Assembly (NCBI GenBank): GCA_029339195.1
Contig: JAPTJF010000504.1
Span: 1 to 43,365 of the forward strand
Source of the DNA: Micractinium sp. NFX-FRZ
Lineage: Eukaryota; Chlorophyta; Trebouxiophyceae; Chlorellales; Chlorellaceae
Direction of reading: 5' to 3'
DNA: 43,365 nucleotides
Made by a program: the position numbers and the translations under genes. The notes under the pieces are model-generated. The model saw only the letters and a list, made by a program, of their open reading frames with translations, was not told the origin of the DNA and ran no database searches. This document shows, in pieces, positions 32,308 through 43,253 of this stretch. Every line of letters starts with the position of its first letter. The first letter of the stretch is position 1.

Positions 32308-35300
32308 ATGGTGGCGGATGCGGAGCCACACTGCACCCAGCCGGGCAGTCTAGAGGAGCGGGGCGAGGGGCACATACCGCAGGAGTGGGTGCAGCTGTCC
32401 GAGGCTGACCCGGCAGCAGAGGAGGAACAGGCACTGGCGGCGGCGGCGGCAGGCGGGGCAGCCGACCCAGCACAGCCCCGGCCCAGCCGCCCCTCCGGGC
32501 CGCTGGCCGCCGCCGTTGCCGTTGCCGGCTTGAGCGCATTCGGTGCTGCGCTCTTCCTCCTGCTGCGCCGCCTGCGGCGCCGCCGCGATGGTGGCGCCCG
32601 CGTGCAGCGCGCGGCGGTGGGCAAGCAGCAGGTGTTCTCAGTTGTGCTGGCGCTGCGAGAGCCCTCGGTGCCACTGCCGCCACCCGGGGGCGCAGCTACA
32701 GCACTGGCGGGGCGCAGCCTGGTGCTGTCTGACCGCCTGGATGTGCAGAGTGTGGAGACCCGCTTCGGGTGTGATGCCTGGAAGGCGGGCCGCCAGCCGG
32801 CGCATGCCACTTACTGGCCGGCGGATGCCCTGGTGGCGGCAGGTGCTGTGGGCACAGCCACCGTGCTCAGCGAGCCTCTGGGCCTGGGGTGAGTGGCGGT
32901 CAGTTTGGCGGGGAATGGAATTCGAAGCAACAATCGGACAATAGGTGGGGTCTCGAGACGAGTGGTGTTGCCTCCCCACGCCAGCGCTTGTGCATGCTTG
33001 CCTCTGTGCCCTCACCCCTGCCGCGCCCCCTGCCTGGCCTGGCCGCAGACCGCTCCTCTCCCTGGCCCCCGGGCGCACCCCCAACCCGGCTGGCCGCGGG
33101 CGCACGCACGGCGGCGGAGACTACGGCGCAGCCGTCAGCGTGGCAGCAGGGCTTGCTGATCTGGCGCTGGCAGCAGACGAGCTGGGCAGCGCCCGCGTGC
33201 CGGCAGCCTGCTGCGGCACCTATGCGCTGCGCACCACCGCTGGGGTGCTGCCGCTTGAGGGGGCGTGTGTCGCCTCCCGCAGCCTGGCGGCCCCCACGCT
33301 GCTGGCAGCCGATGCGCAGGTGCTGCTCAAGGCGGGCCAGGCGCTGCGCCTGCCGGGAGGTGCGCGTCAGGGCGGGGCGGGAGGGCGGGAAGCAGGAGGA
33401 GCAGAGGAGAGGGCCCACCCACGACCATCTGTAGGCGGCATTGTGGCGCCACACCGTGCTGCCGTGCTGCTGTTCTGCTGACTGTTGCAGGCGGCGACGC
33501 TCCCACGAGGGTGCCACACTAAACTACCCCACTGGCCTAGCCCCGCCTGCTTGTCCCACCGCCAGGCCTAACAGTCGACACTTGTGCGTTCCCATCTTTG
33601 CTGCTGGCCGCAGGCGGCGCTCCCACAGAGGTGCTCAACTACTTGGTGGCCGAAGATTTCTTTGCTGCCTGCGGGGAGGAGGCGCGGCGCATGGTGCCCG
33701 CCGTGGTGGCGGCCGTCAAGGTGGGTGGCTGGATGGCTGGGAGGGGGCCAGGCAGGCGGGCTGGTTGGCTGGCTGATGTGTGTGTGTGTGTCAGGAGGCG
33801 AGGTGCAGCAGGGAGCCGGACTGTTCGAGTAGGTGAGCGGAGGCGGTGCCACAGCTGGCGCAGAGTTATCTAGCACAGCAGCTGATGCAAGAAATGGCTG
33901 GGCATCATTGCCCCGAGGATGTTTGAAGGTTGCACCTCTGGCACCTCTGGCACCTCTGGCATCAACTTCAATGCCTCCCTCCCATCGTCTGCACCTCTGC
34001 CCTCCGGCCTGCAGCGGTGGGCGGGACCCGACCAAGCGCAGGCACTGTCGCTGTGCGAGTGGCTGTACCATCGGGTCGCCGCCCTGGCTGCCTTCATGCC
34101 CAGCAGCCAGGAGCAGCAGCGGCAGCAGCAGCAGGCGGGACCAGCAGGTGTGTGGGTGGGTATGCGTGTGTGCAGCTGCCCAGGCCCCATGCTGCCACCC
34201 ATGCTTCTGGTTTGGCGGTTGATGGCTGCACCCCTGTCTGTCTCATGAGTCCTGCTGGCTCCGTGGACTCCATGTGATGATGATGACGACCCCGCATCCC
34301 GATGACCCCGCATCCCGATGATGACCCCGTGGCGCTGCCCGCTGCGTGTGTGGCTGCAGGCAGTGCCCTGCTGCCGCTGCGCACACCCAGCCCATGCGCA
34401 CCCATGATGCCCACCACCTGTCATCCTCACGGGCCCCTTCTGCAGGCGCCCGGCAGCAGCGGTCGGAGGGCGTGATGCAGGCGCTGGCTGCCGCAGCCGA
34501 GGCGCTTCGCTGCCGAGAGTTTGTGGCGCAGTACGGGCCCTGGGTGGAGGCCCGCCAGGCGGAGCTGCCAGCAGAGCTGGTGGAGTGGTGGCGGCAGGCG
34601 CAGCAGGTGGGCAGTGAGCGGGGTGGGGTGCGGAAAGGACTGAGGTGCGCATGGTTGACAGCTGCCTGCCTCTTTGTGTGCAGGCGCGCTTGCTGTCGCT
34701 GCTGCTGCTGGTGCTGCTGCTGCTGCTGCTGCCACCCTGCCCCTTGTGCTGCCACAGCATCGTTCCACACCCTCGGCAGCCTTCTGCTCCTCTGTTTCTG
34801 GCACTGCCTACCCTGCCTGCCCACCTCCTGCTCTCTCTATCAATGATTTCCCTGCCTGCCCACCTCCTGGCTGCAGGTGGACGAAGCGCGGTACCAGCAG
34901 GCGCAGGCGGTTGCCGCAGAGCTGCAGTCCGCCATGCGGGATGCACTCAAGGATGGCTACATCTTTGTCCTGCCCACAACTCCTGGAGCCGCGCCAGCGG
35001 TGGGAGCCGAGGGCAGCAGCAGCAGCGGCAGCGGCGGCGGCGGCGGCGAGGCAGAAGGGGAAGTGGAGCGGTTCAGGCAGCGCTGCCTGCAGTTTGCGTC
35101 TGTGGCAGCTCTGTCGGGGGTGCCCCAGGTGGTGCTTCCCCTGCCGGTGCCAGGTGGCATGCCGCTGTCTGTGTCCCTGCTGGCGCTGCACAAGCGTGAC
35201 CTGGCGCTGCTGCAAGCGGCCGCCAAGCTGGGCCCCATTCTGGCTGAAGAGGCGGCGGCCCTGGCGGCAGAACACAAGGCGGCGGCCCGGCAGCGTTCCG

Positions 35301-36278
35301 CCGAGCAGCCGCAGCAGTGGCAGCCTGCCGCCGACGGGGCGGCTGGTGCAGCGGCGCCCGACGGCAGCGGCGGCGCCGCTGCACCGGCGAGTGCGGCGCG
35401 GCGCAACGGCGGCAAGCGCGGCAGCGAGCCGTCGCCCCAGCAGGCCGCAGCTGCAGCTCGCAAGGAGGACGGCAACGCGGCTTTCAAGGCGGGGCGGTAC
35501 GAGGAGGCGGTACGGCAGTACAGCGCAGCGGTACAGCTGGACCCCCAGGCCGCGGTGTACTACGCCAACCGAGCCATGGCCTACCTCAAGCTGGGGGCTT
35601 ATGGCGATGCAGAGGCCGACTGTGATGCAGCCCTCAAGCTGGAGCTCTCAGCCAAGCCGCTGCTGCGCCGCGCCTCGGCCCGCCTGGCACAGGTTGGTGG
35701 TTGCAGGATGGGGGGCGCAATGGGGGGTGCAGCGCGGGTGTGGGGGGTCGGTTCTGTGCTGTGCATCGGCCCGCCTGGCATAAGCAGGCTCAGCGACAGG
35801 GGTGGCAGGACGTGGGCAGTATGTGGGGCAGGGCGGGGCGGGAGGGTGGGACTCCAGAGTGGTACAACGGGTGGGCGGGCGGGGGCAACAGCAGCGGGGG
35901 GGCCTGGAGCTGCGGCTATGCAGCTGTGCAGGGCGCCCATCTGCCCGCATTCGAGATGCCGCACACCTGCCAACTGCACACCTGCCTGCTACGCCCCGCA
36001 GCCCGCCCCTGCCTGCTCATCCCCTCTCCATCGCTGCACCCCCTCTAGAACCCAACAACCCGGCCGCTTGCCTCGCCCCACCCTTCCTTCCTCCCACCCC
36101 TCTCTCCCCACCTCCCGACTTGCAGGGCAAGGTGTCTGGGGCCCGTGCGGACTTCAGGCAGGTGCTGGCCCTGGAGCCCAACAACCGGCAGGCGCGGGAT
36201 GAGTTGGCGCGGATCGAGGCGGCGGGGGATCCGGATGACGTGGACCTGGGCGGCGGCGGCGTGCAGGCCACTTTCTGA
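32308..36278 (+). CDS. TOC64: Toc64-like chloroplast import receptor (pseudo-amidase plus TPR)
   Basis: Seven exons (32308-32888, 33049-33359, 33614-33720, 34015-34147, 34446-34606, 34877-35692, 36126-36278) give 753 residues. After an acidic N-terminus comes one membrane span (about 65-86, ending in an Arg-rich stretch), as in the outer-envelope protein Toc64/OEP64. An amidase-like domain follows (GRTPNPAGRGRTHGGGDYG, DELGSARVPAACCGTYALR). Its catalytic Lys and cis-Ser positions are lost, so enzyme activity is unlikely. Residues about 627-753 form TPRs (KEDGNAAFKAGRYEEAVRQY, YYANRAMAYLKLG, KPLLRRASARL) that keep the Lys/Asn/Arg clamp used to dock Hsp90/Hsp70 with preproteins in the cytosol. 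An in-frame ATG at 32173 would add 45 residues, but that stretch has poor third-position bias and an internal direct repeat, so 32308 is preferred. Intron 2 holds a decoy copy of the exon-3 start. Confidence 0.88.
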
Positions 36279-36529
36279 CCCGACCAAGTGGCCTGGTCTG
36301 GGCCAGAGGAGCCCGAAAGCAATGGGCGGTGGATTTCTGGGCCACATTGTGATGGTGTGCAGGGCCACGTTTGTATCTGGCTTGCCTGCCCTGGCCTTCT
36401 TGCTGGCCTGCCCGCCTGGCGAGGATGTTCCCTTGCACCCGTGCCTGTGGGCGGCCTGCCAAATGAGACCGCTGTCCCCCCCAGCAGCAGCAGCAGCAGG
36501 TGTCAAGCTTGTGGTGCCGCAACAATCCC

Positions 36530-36534
36530 TGTAA
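36530..36534 (+). promoter_or_regulatory. Poly(A) signal TGTAA of Toc64
   Basis: TGTAA lies 252 bp after the Toc64 stop codon. Confidence 0.5.
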
Positions 36535-36764
36535 GCCTTGCACAGATACGGCCGCTTTATGTTGTCGGTTACATTGCACAAGCAGAGAGAAACGGGCAGG
36601 GGGGCAGAGAGCAGAGCAGGCAGACCAGGGAGGCAAGCAGGCAGACCGTGGAAGCAGATGAGAGGAACAGCGGGAGGGTGAGAGTACAGAGGCATGCAAG
36701 GGGGCCACACAAAGAAATGGGGTGGGGTGGGTCAGGGGGTAATGGCACGTGTCATACATAAGCC

Positions 36765-36769
36765 TTACA
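36765..36769 (-). promoter_or_regulatory. Poly(A) signal TGTAA of the vacuolar processing enzyme
   Basis: TTACA on the plus strand is TGTAA on the minus strand, 320 bp after the stop at 37089. A second candidate is at 36569-36573. Confidence 0.5.
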
Positions 36770-37088
36770 CACGGCCTTTGTGGCTCAGGGTGCGTACAGA
36801 GGGGGATGGGTGCTGCTGGAAAAAATGGTGGTGGCGCACAGGGGAGCGTCAGGGGCGGGGCTGCCAGCGCTGCTGCCCTGCTACAGTGGCTACAGTGGCG
36901 CCAGGTCACGAGGGTTGCGGTGGCGTGCCAGGGTGAAAGGAGGGCTTGCGGGGGAGGCGAGCGGAGCATGTGTGGAGCAAGTGGGCAGGGTCCCTCCTTC
37001 CTTCCTGGAGCCTATCTTCCACAGTATGTTTCATTACCGCTCACGCCTCCCGCATGCGCTTCAAGGCATTTCGGGGTCGCATCCGCAA

Positions 37089-40000
37089 TCAGGCCTCGGC
37101 CACGTGTGCATCAGGGCCGATCAGGGCAGCCTTGCCGGCGCCACCGCAGCCGTGCTGCGCCGCCGCGCCCAGGTGGGCGGGGGCCAGGCCGGCGTTGCAC
37201 AGGTTTGCAAAGGCGCGGGTGTGGCGCATGCCGTACTGGTCCAGGGAGCCGCAGGCCGCCTCCCAGGCGCCCACCATGCCCTGCATCAGACCGGGAAACA
37301 GCGGAATGGGTCCAGATGAATGGACATATCGCATGGCGAGGTTAGAGGGCGGGCGGGCCCGGTGGCTGGCTCCAGAAGTTCAGGAGGCACACTTGGCTGG
37401 CACCCGCCCAGAGCCCGGAACACCACAGCCCAGCGGCACAAACATAAAGGGCAGCACAGCTGGCAGCGCAGGCGGGAGTGCAGCAGTGTAGCAGCGATGC
37501 AGGCACACCCTGCAAGCAGCCGCCCCGCTGGCAACCACCCACGCTTTGCTCCCTCACCCGCAGGCACTCCCAGTCGTCCACCAAGGCTGCGCCGGCCGGC
37601 CGGGGGAGTGCACGAGACACCACCGCCTCCACAAGGCCCTCCAGAGGGGCCGCCTGCGCCTGGCTGGCGGCCAGCAGCGGGCCCAGATGGGCAGTGGCGC
37701 CGTACCGGCCTTGCACCAGGGCCAGGGAGGCAGGGGTGGAGAGCAGGCGGCGCACGGCGGACGTCATGCCGGCATCCACCTCAGCACGGCGCGTCACCTG
37801 CAGCAACACCCACGAGTCGCTTAGTCGCTCATATACCAACAGAGTGCACATAGTTTGGTTGCCGATACAGAGAATGACTGCACATCAGCATTGCGGGGCA
37901 GCGGGCAGCAGGTGTGTGTGGGCGAGACGCGCATGCGTGGCGGGGGGGCAAGCGCTGCTAGGCGGCTGCCACTTGTCGCATGCTCCCTAGGGTCCCCCCA
38001 AACCCCAACGCTCCCAGGATCAAATGCCCCCCTTCAAACCATCACCTCTGAAACCACCCATGGCTGCGCATTCCGGCCCACATACCCACCTGCATGCCCC
38101 TCACCGCTGCAAGCTACCTGTGCAACGCGTCCGCACTGGCACCGCCCTCCTCTCCGCACACCCTGCAACCCACCAACCAGGCGCACCATCCTGCCCCCGC
38201 CCCCTCACCTCTGCGTTCAGCCGGCGCAGAGCCTCCGCCTTGGCCCCCTCCTCCCCCTGTGCCTCCGCCCGCCGCACCGCGGCCCACAGCGGCATCAGGT
38301 CGGCGTCACGCTGCGCCACGGCGCCCAGCAGCGGCGCCCCCACGCCGCTGCCCGCGCCGTTGCCTGCGCCATAGGCGGTGCCCGCCTCCACCGTGCCGTC
38401 CCCGGTGTTCAGCTGCCCCTGGAACTCGGCGGCAGGCTCCTCCCCGATGTCCAGGCTGCCAAAGCGCATGACGTGAGAGCCTTGGGCATAGGTGAAGTTT
38501 TGCGACACGCGCTGCTTCACCAGCTGGAACTGCTTCTTCAGGGTCTCTGCAGGGGCAGCACAGCAGCAGGCACAGCAGGCGGCTCAGCGTAGCGCAGCAC
38601 CGCCAGTCTACACTGTGCGCCCGCCCGCGCTCAGCACGCTCCCTGCACTCGTGCGTCGCTGATGCACGTTCCCCGTTGCCCTTGCCCCTCCCCTCTGCTC
38701 AGCCTGCCCAAGGTTCGTTGAGTGTATCCCCCATGCAGCTCCCCCACGCAGTTTTGCGCGTCCCGCTCTCCAGGATCAGCTCGGCATGCTCCGCCCGGCA
38801 GCCACACGCCCACGGCTCCACCATTTGACCCAGCACACCCCATCCCTCTCCCGCCCGCCCACCCACCCATGTTGAGGTCGGCGTGCTCAGCGTTCTCCAT
38901 CCACGCCACGCTGTACAGGTCGCCCAGGCAGGTGCCAAACTCGGAGGGAGGGGAGGGGTCCATGCCGGGGCAGTAGGTGCCTGCCGCCAGAGAAAGGGAG
39001 AGGGACAGGGGGGGATGAGGGCGAGCCCTACAACGGCGCCAGGGCAGGGGCAGGGGACAGGCGGCGGGCAGGCAGGTGTGCTGTGACAGCCACACCCCCA
39101 CAACGCTTTGGCGCGCACAGGCCGGCCAGGCCTTGCATTTTGTCACCCCTGCCCAGCCGGCTGCCCCCCGCCCACCCACCCGGGCACCCCAGGGGGACTC
39201 GTTTTGTGCACCAAGCAGCTGCCATGGCGTCTCCCGTGCCCCGCCTTGCCCAAGACCCTTGCTTGCCGCCCCAGACTGCTCGCCCATGGCCACACCCTGC
39301 CCCTGCCCCGCCCCCTCACCCCAGGACGACTCGTGCCCGTTGGCTGCCGTGGTGGCGTAGATGGAGAGGTCGTCCTCGAGCAGGCCCTCAAACATGCTGC
39401 CGCTCTCGCACGCCTCAATGTAACTGCCGGGGGGCGAGGGCACGTGGGGGAAGGGCGAGGTGGGGGCGGGGACACAGGTGGGCATGAGGGCATGAAGTGT
39501 GGGGCCGGGGCGGTATGGCGGGGGCGGAGTGAGGGGAGCATGTGCGGTGCCATGCTCGGGGAGCAGGCAGGCAGGCAAGCACGCGGCCCTTCCCGCGCCC
39601 TGCGAGCCCTCAGGCTGCTGCTGCACATGCAGCCTACAGCAGCAGCAGCGGCAGCAGCAGCGGCAGCACCACCGCCGCCGCTCACATGACCATTTCGGCA
39701 AAGCCCTGGTGGCGGGCGCGCGTGGCAATCACGGCGTGCAGCTGGTCGGCATACAGGAAGGGGCCGGAGGGCATTCCCACGATGCCAGGGGCGCCTGCAG
39801 GGCGGGGGAGGGGGCAAGAGGGGTGCTGGTGGGCAATGCGCAAGGTGCAGCGTTGGGCTGGAAGGATCAGCCCCACACGTGGCCAGAAACGACTTCCTTC
39901 AAGCGGAGCTGGGGTGCAGCGCTGTGTATTTTGGGCGAATGCTGGCAGCGCTGCAGCAGCAACAGGCAGCGCGTGTCGGCTGCCCATCAAATACGTGGCA

Positions 40001-41355
40001 AAGAAAATCGATGCCTTGGCGCCCACCGTGGTCTGCATAGTAGACAAACACCTTGTCCTGGGGGCCGCTCTCCAGCACGCGGCGGCTGGAGCGCTTGCCC
40101 GCATCCAACGCCGAGGCGTTGCCTGCCAGCACCGCCAGGAAGTTTGTCGCCGTCACATCGGTGCGGGAGTAGTCCTGAAGAGTAGGCAGAGGGGGCGGGA
40201 GTGGAGGAAGCGGTAGGGGTGAGGTGAAGGCAAGAGACAGGCAGAAAGGTTTGGGCGTCAGGTAGATGCGGGAGTGGTCTAGTGTCGAGGGTTCCAGGGG
40301 AGGGGAAGCGGGAGTGTGTGGGGGCGGGAGGGGGGAGCAGGGAGGCAGAGCAGGCGAGCATTGTGCACAGAAGGGCGCACAGCAGGCTGTGCTGTGCAGG
40401 GGTTGGGTGTGTGCTGCACACAGGCGGCTGCACTCGCCCCGGAAATCCGGCTGCCTCTCCCCAGCCAGAACACCAGCAGCATCACCGGCTCGACAGCCCT
40501 GGGTCCCCTGGGTCCCACTCACAATCTTGACCCCCTGGTAGACGTCGGGGCCGTGGGGGCGGTTAAACAGCTGGCCCGGGTGCGGGTTCTCAGGGTGACC
40601 TGCCAGGTCATCGTACGCCATTGTAATTATGCGCTCCTCACGCACACCGCCATGCCGCAGGATCTGGTAGGCCTGCGGGCAGTCGGTGAGCGGCAAGGGC
40701 AGGGGAGGGCATGGAGGGAGGGGGTGAGCGGGGAGTGGGAAGGGTGGGAGGGTCAGAGAGGAGCTGAGCAGGGGCAGGCAGGCACATGAGTTGCAGCGGG
40801 AGGATGGTGAGGCAGGGCCAGGGAGAGGGGCGAGCAGAGCGGGATGGCGTGCAGGGCAGCTAAAGTGCAGCAGGGCCTTGAGCAGGTTCATGCGGGGCTT
40901 CTAGGATGGTGCTGGGGCAAGGCAGGGAGGCAGGCGGGCCAGGCAGGCGGGTGCGCACGTGTGCAATGTCGGCCTGGTGCCGGTAGTTGCCCCAGCCGGC
41001 GGAGCCCGCAATCAGCACCGCCCAGATGTCGCCTGCGAGCAGAACGCAGAGGTATGACCAGCCATTAGCAGGATGGGCCAGGCTGTGGTGTGCGGCCGGC
41101 AGCGTGCGGCGGCAAGTCGCGTGCAGGCAGCGGCATTTGCAGCAGGCACTTGAAGCGCGCCTTCCGTGCTGGCCTGCCACTGCGCATGCACCATCTGGGC
41201 GGCTTGGGCCATGAAACAGAGCCGCAGGGCCTCCCGCAGGCGCGCGCAGGCGCAGCCTCACCCTTCGGCTTGGGCTGCTGGAGGTCTCGGGCGCTGACGC
41301 TGCTGCCTGCAGCTGCTACAAGTACTAGCAGCAGCCAGGCGACTTGCCGGGCCAT
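37089..41355 (-). CDS. VPE: Legumain / vacuolar processing enzyme (C13 asparaginyl endopeptidase)
   Basis: Ten exons in transcript order (41355-41262, 41032-40959, 40672-40523, 40174-40027, 39794-39686, 39423-39320, 38980-38867, 38546-38209, 37797-37558, 37280-37089) give 520 residues. A signal peptide ([18 protein letters not shown]) leads into the C13 fold: [32 protein letters not shown], then YYADHGG with catalytic His155 and [12 protein letters not shown] with catalytic Cys197. [25 protein letters not shown] and QGSHVMRFG follow, typical of plant VPEs and absent from the related GPI transamidase GPI8. The C-terminal pro-region ends [16 protein letters not shown], the legumain stabilisation module removed on acid activation. 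The enzyme cuts after Asn/Asp in the vacuole and matures other vacuolar proteins. A Gly/Ala-rich insert (near [11 protein letters not shown]) and a longer C-terminal tail than usual are local features. Confidence 0.94.
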
Positions 41356-41824
41356 GTCCGTGAGGCTGGAGGAGCGCTGTGCAGAGGAGCAAGTGCCGCT
41401 GGCCTGGCGTGCCGGCAGTAGACTGGATAGGTTCACAGCAGACAGAACAGTATCGGGGCGAGTGTAGAGGTCGTGCGGTGATGGAGAGGTTGAATAGGGC
41501 GCGGGTGGAAACCCTGGTGATTGGCTTGCGAGCACTCCGGCCCTTATTTCCGTGTCTCTCGCTGCTCTCGAATCTGTGAATGGTCATATTTTATTGAAAG
41601 GGGCATCCAGGCTGGCGTGGGTCGCCTGCGGGCCAGCCGTTCTCTTCAGCAAGCTTGGCGCAGCCTTTTGAGCCGCCTGCGATCATCACAGAGCCCTGCA
41701 GGTTGGCTTTAGTCAGAATTGGAGCTATGTTGATGTTTGCATTGGCCGCAGCCCTCGGCTGTTCACGCCGCCAACTGCTGCCTGCCGCCTGCCGCCACTC
41801 CGTCCCCGCAGCCCGCGATACAGC
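41356..41824. promoter_or_regulatory. Divergent promoter region, VPE / phosphoesterase
   Basis: These 469 bp lie between two divergent start codons. Lower GC around 41510-41740 is consistent with promoter and 5' UTRs. An upstream ATG at 41727 opens a frame that overlaps the phosphoesterase start out of phase (to 41972); it could act as an upstream ORF. Confidence 0.45.
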
Positions 41825-42823
41825 ATGCTTGTGGGTGTCATTGCCGACACCCACGGGGTGGTTGATCCCGCGTTGGCCACCCACTTCCACGGGGTGCAGC
41901 ACATTCTACACGCTGGCGACGTGGGCAGCCATGGCGGCGCCGCCGCCGTGCTCTCCCGCCTGCACCAGCTAGCACCCACCACTGCTGTGAGCGGCAACGT
42001 GGACGAAGGCGATCCAGCGGCAGCAGCAGGGGAGCTGCCTCCCACCGCGCTGCTGCGCCTGGCGGGGTGGGCGGTGCTGGTGCTGCACATTCTTGGGTCG
42101 CCAGAGGCGGCACAGGCTATCGAGCGGCACCAGCCAGACATTGTGGTGCATGGGCACAGCCACAAGTATTGCTTGGAGACCGTGGAGAGCAGTGCGGAAT
42201 GCGCAAGGGCAGCTGGAGAAGCAGCAGAGGGTTTGGAGGGGCAGCGCTGCCAGCGCCGGCTGCACCTCAACCCAGGCAGCGCTGGGCCCGCCCGCTTCCG
42301 CCTGGGCCGCTCCGTGGCGCTGCTCTCGCTGCCGGAGAAAGGTGGGCTGGGAGGGAGTGAGGGCAACAGGATTGGTGAGGTGGAGAGAGGGCGGGCAAGC
42401 CGCACCGCAGGCTGGCGAGCAGACAGGTAGGCGGAACGAGGGTGGTGTCCCCTGGTGCCTACCGTCGCTGTGCAAGAGGCCCCGCTGCCAGTCAGAGCCC
42501 AGCCCTTCAATGCCTGCTCCCCCTTCTGTTCCCCCCTTGTAGGCAGCGGCGCGTGGCCCAGCGTGGAGCGTGTTGAGCTGGCAGCCAAGGCGCCGCCCCG
42601 CCTGCTAGAGGCACGCCCGGGCGGTAAGAGCGGGGCTGCTGGCCCGTGGCGTGGGAAGCGCGCTGCACAGCTGCAGCAAGAGGGACCGCAGGAACAGCAC
42701 CCACAGCAGCAGCAGCAGCAGCAGCAGCGGCACAAGAGCGGTGCCAAGCGAACGAGAAGCAGCAGCGGGAAGCGCCGGCAGACAGCGGGAGGACAAGCAG
42801 CAGCGCAAGCACCAAATGGTTAG
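41825..42823 (+). CDS. YfcE/MJ0936-type metallophosphoesterase with basic poly-Q tail
   Basis: Two exons (41825-42341 and 42543-42823) give 265 residues. The first 172 residues hold all metal-site motifs of the small calcineurin-like phosphodiesterases: IADTHG (Asp8, His10), HAGDVG (Asp32), SGNVD (Asn58), LHILG (His88), HGHSHK (His109, His111) and LNPGS. Such enzymes hydrolyse phosphodiesters with two divalent metals; bacterial YfcE/MJ0936 are the closest type, and VPS29 shares the fold. The second exon adds GSGAWPSVERVEL, which finishes the sheet, and then a tail with eight glutamines and a strongly basic stretch (RHKSGAKRTRSSSGKRRQ) not usual for the family; it may bind nucleic acid or act as a nuclear signal (inference). 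A frame from ATG 41727 looks like an organelle leader but is out of phase, so ATG 41825 is used. Confidence 0.88.
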
Positions 42824-43249
42824 CACTAGGGAACCATGTTTCACTAACTGTGAATACACTGGAGACAACAGAAGCAACAGCAAGGCACAGATTAATCAAC
42901 GGTGTCAGTGTGCCCGGGGAAGGGGAAGCCGGGTCGAGCCGCGTCGTGTGCGCTGCCCATACAGGCTGTTGCTGTTGGCTTGTGTGCTGTGTGGCACCAC
43001 CCCGAGCGGCAAGATGACCCCACTGCCAATAAGTCCCTGTACTGCCATGTGGGGTTCTGTTGCACTCAATCAAGGATGGGAGCTACCTGTTCATGTCGTG
43101 GTGCCCGGTGGGAGCCACTTGTTCATACATGTTGGGTCCCCGGAAATCCCCACCGTCCCCTCCCCACTGAAACCAGTTCCTGTCCCTGCAACCTTTTAAG
43201 GGCGAGGAGAACTTGCAAGTAGATGGTAAGCATGTTTTCCTGAAAGTGC
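42824..43249. other. 3' region of the phosphoesterase gene
   Basis: This is untranslated and intergenic sequence between the phosphoesterase stop and the 5S rRNA gene. It has lower GC than the coding parts. No gene, repeat or clear TGTAA signal was found. Confidence 0.45.
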
Positions 43250-43253
43250 AAAA
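43250..43253 (-). terminator. RNA polymerase III T-run after 5S rRNA
   Basis: AAAA on the plus strand gives TTTT directly after the 5S 3' end on the minus strand, the usual Pol III stop signal. Confidence 0.6.

Larger units (their letters stand above)
36279..37088. other. Convergent 3' region, Toc64 / vacuolar processing enzyme
   Basis: This is 810 bp of untranslated sequence. It has TGTAA at 36530-36534 for Toc64, and TTACA (minus-strand TGTAA) at 36569-36573 and 36765-36769 for the protease gene, so the two 3' UTRs may overlap. A CAG run lies at 36485-36500. No gene was seen. Confidence 0.55.

Noticed and set aside
37089..41355. GPI8 transamidase as an alternative for the C13 peptidase
   Set aside because: The [11 protein letters not shown] context, GTYCPGM and the C-terminal legumain pro-region are specific to legumain/VPE.
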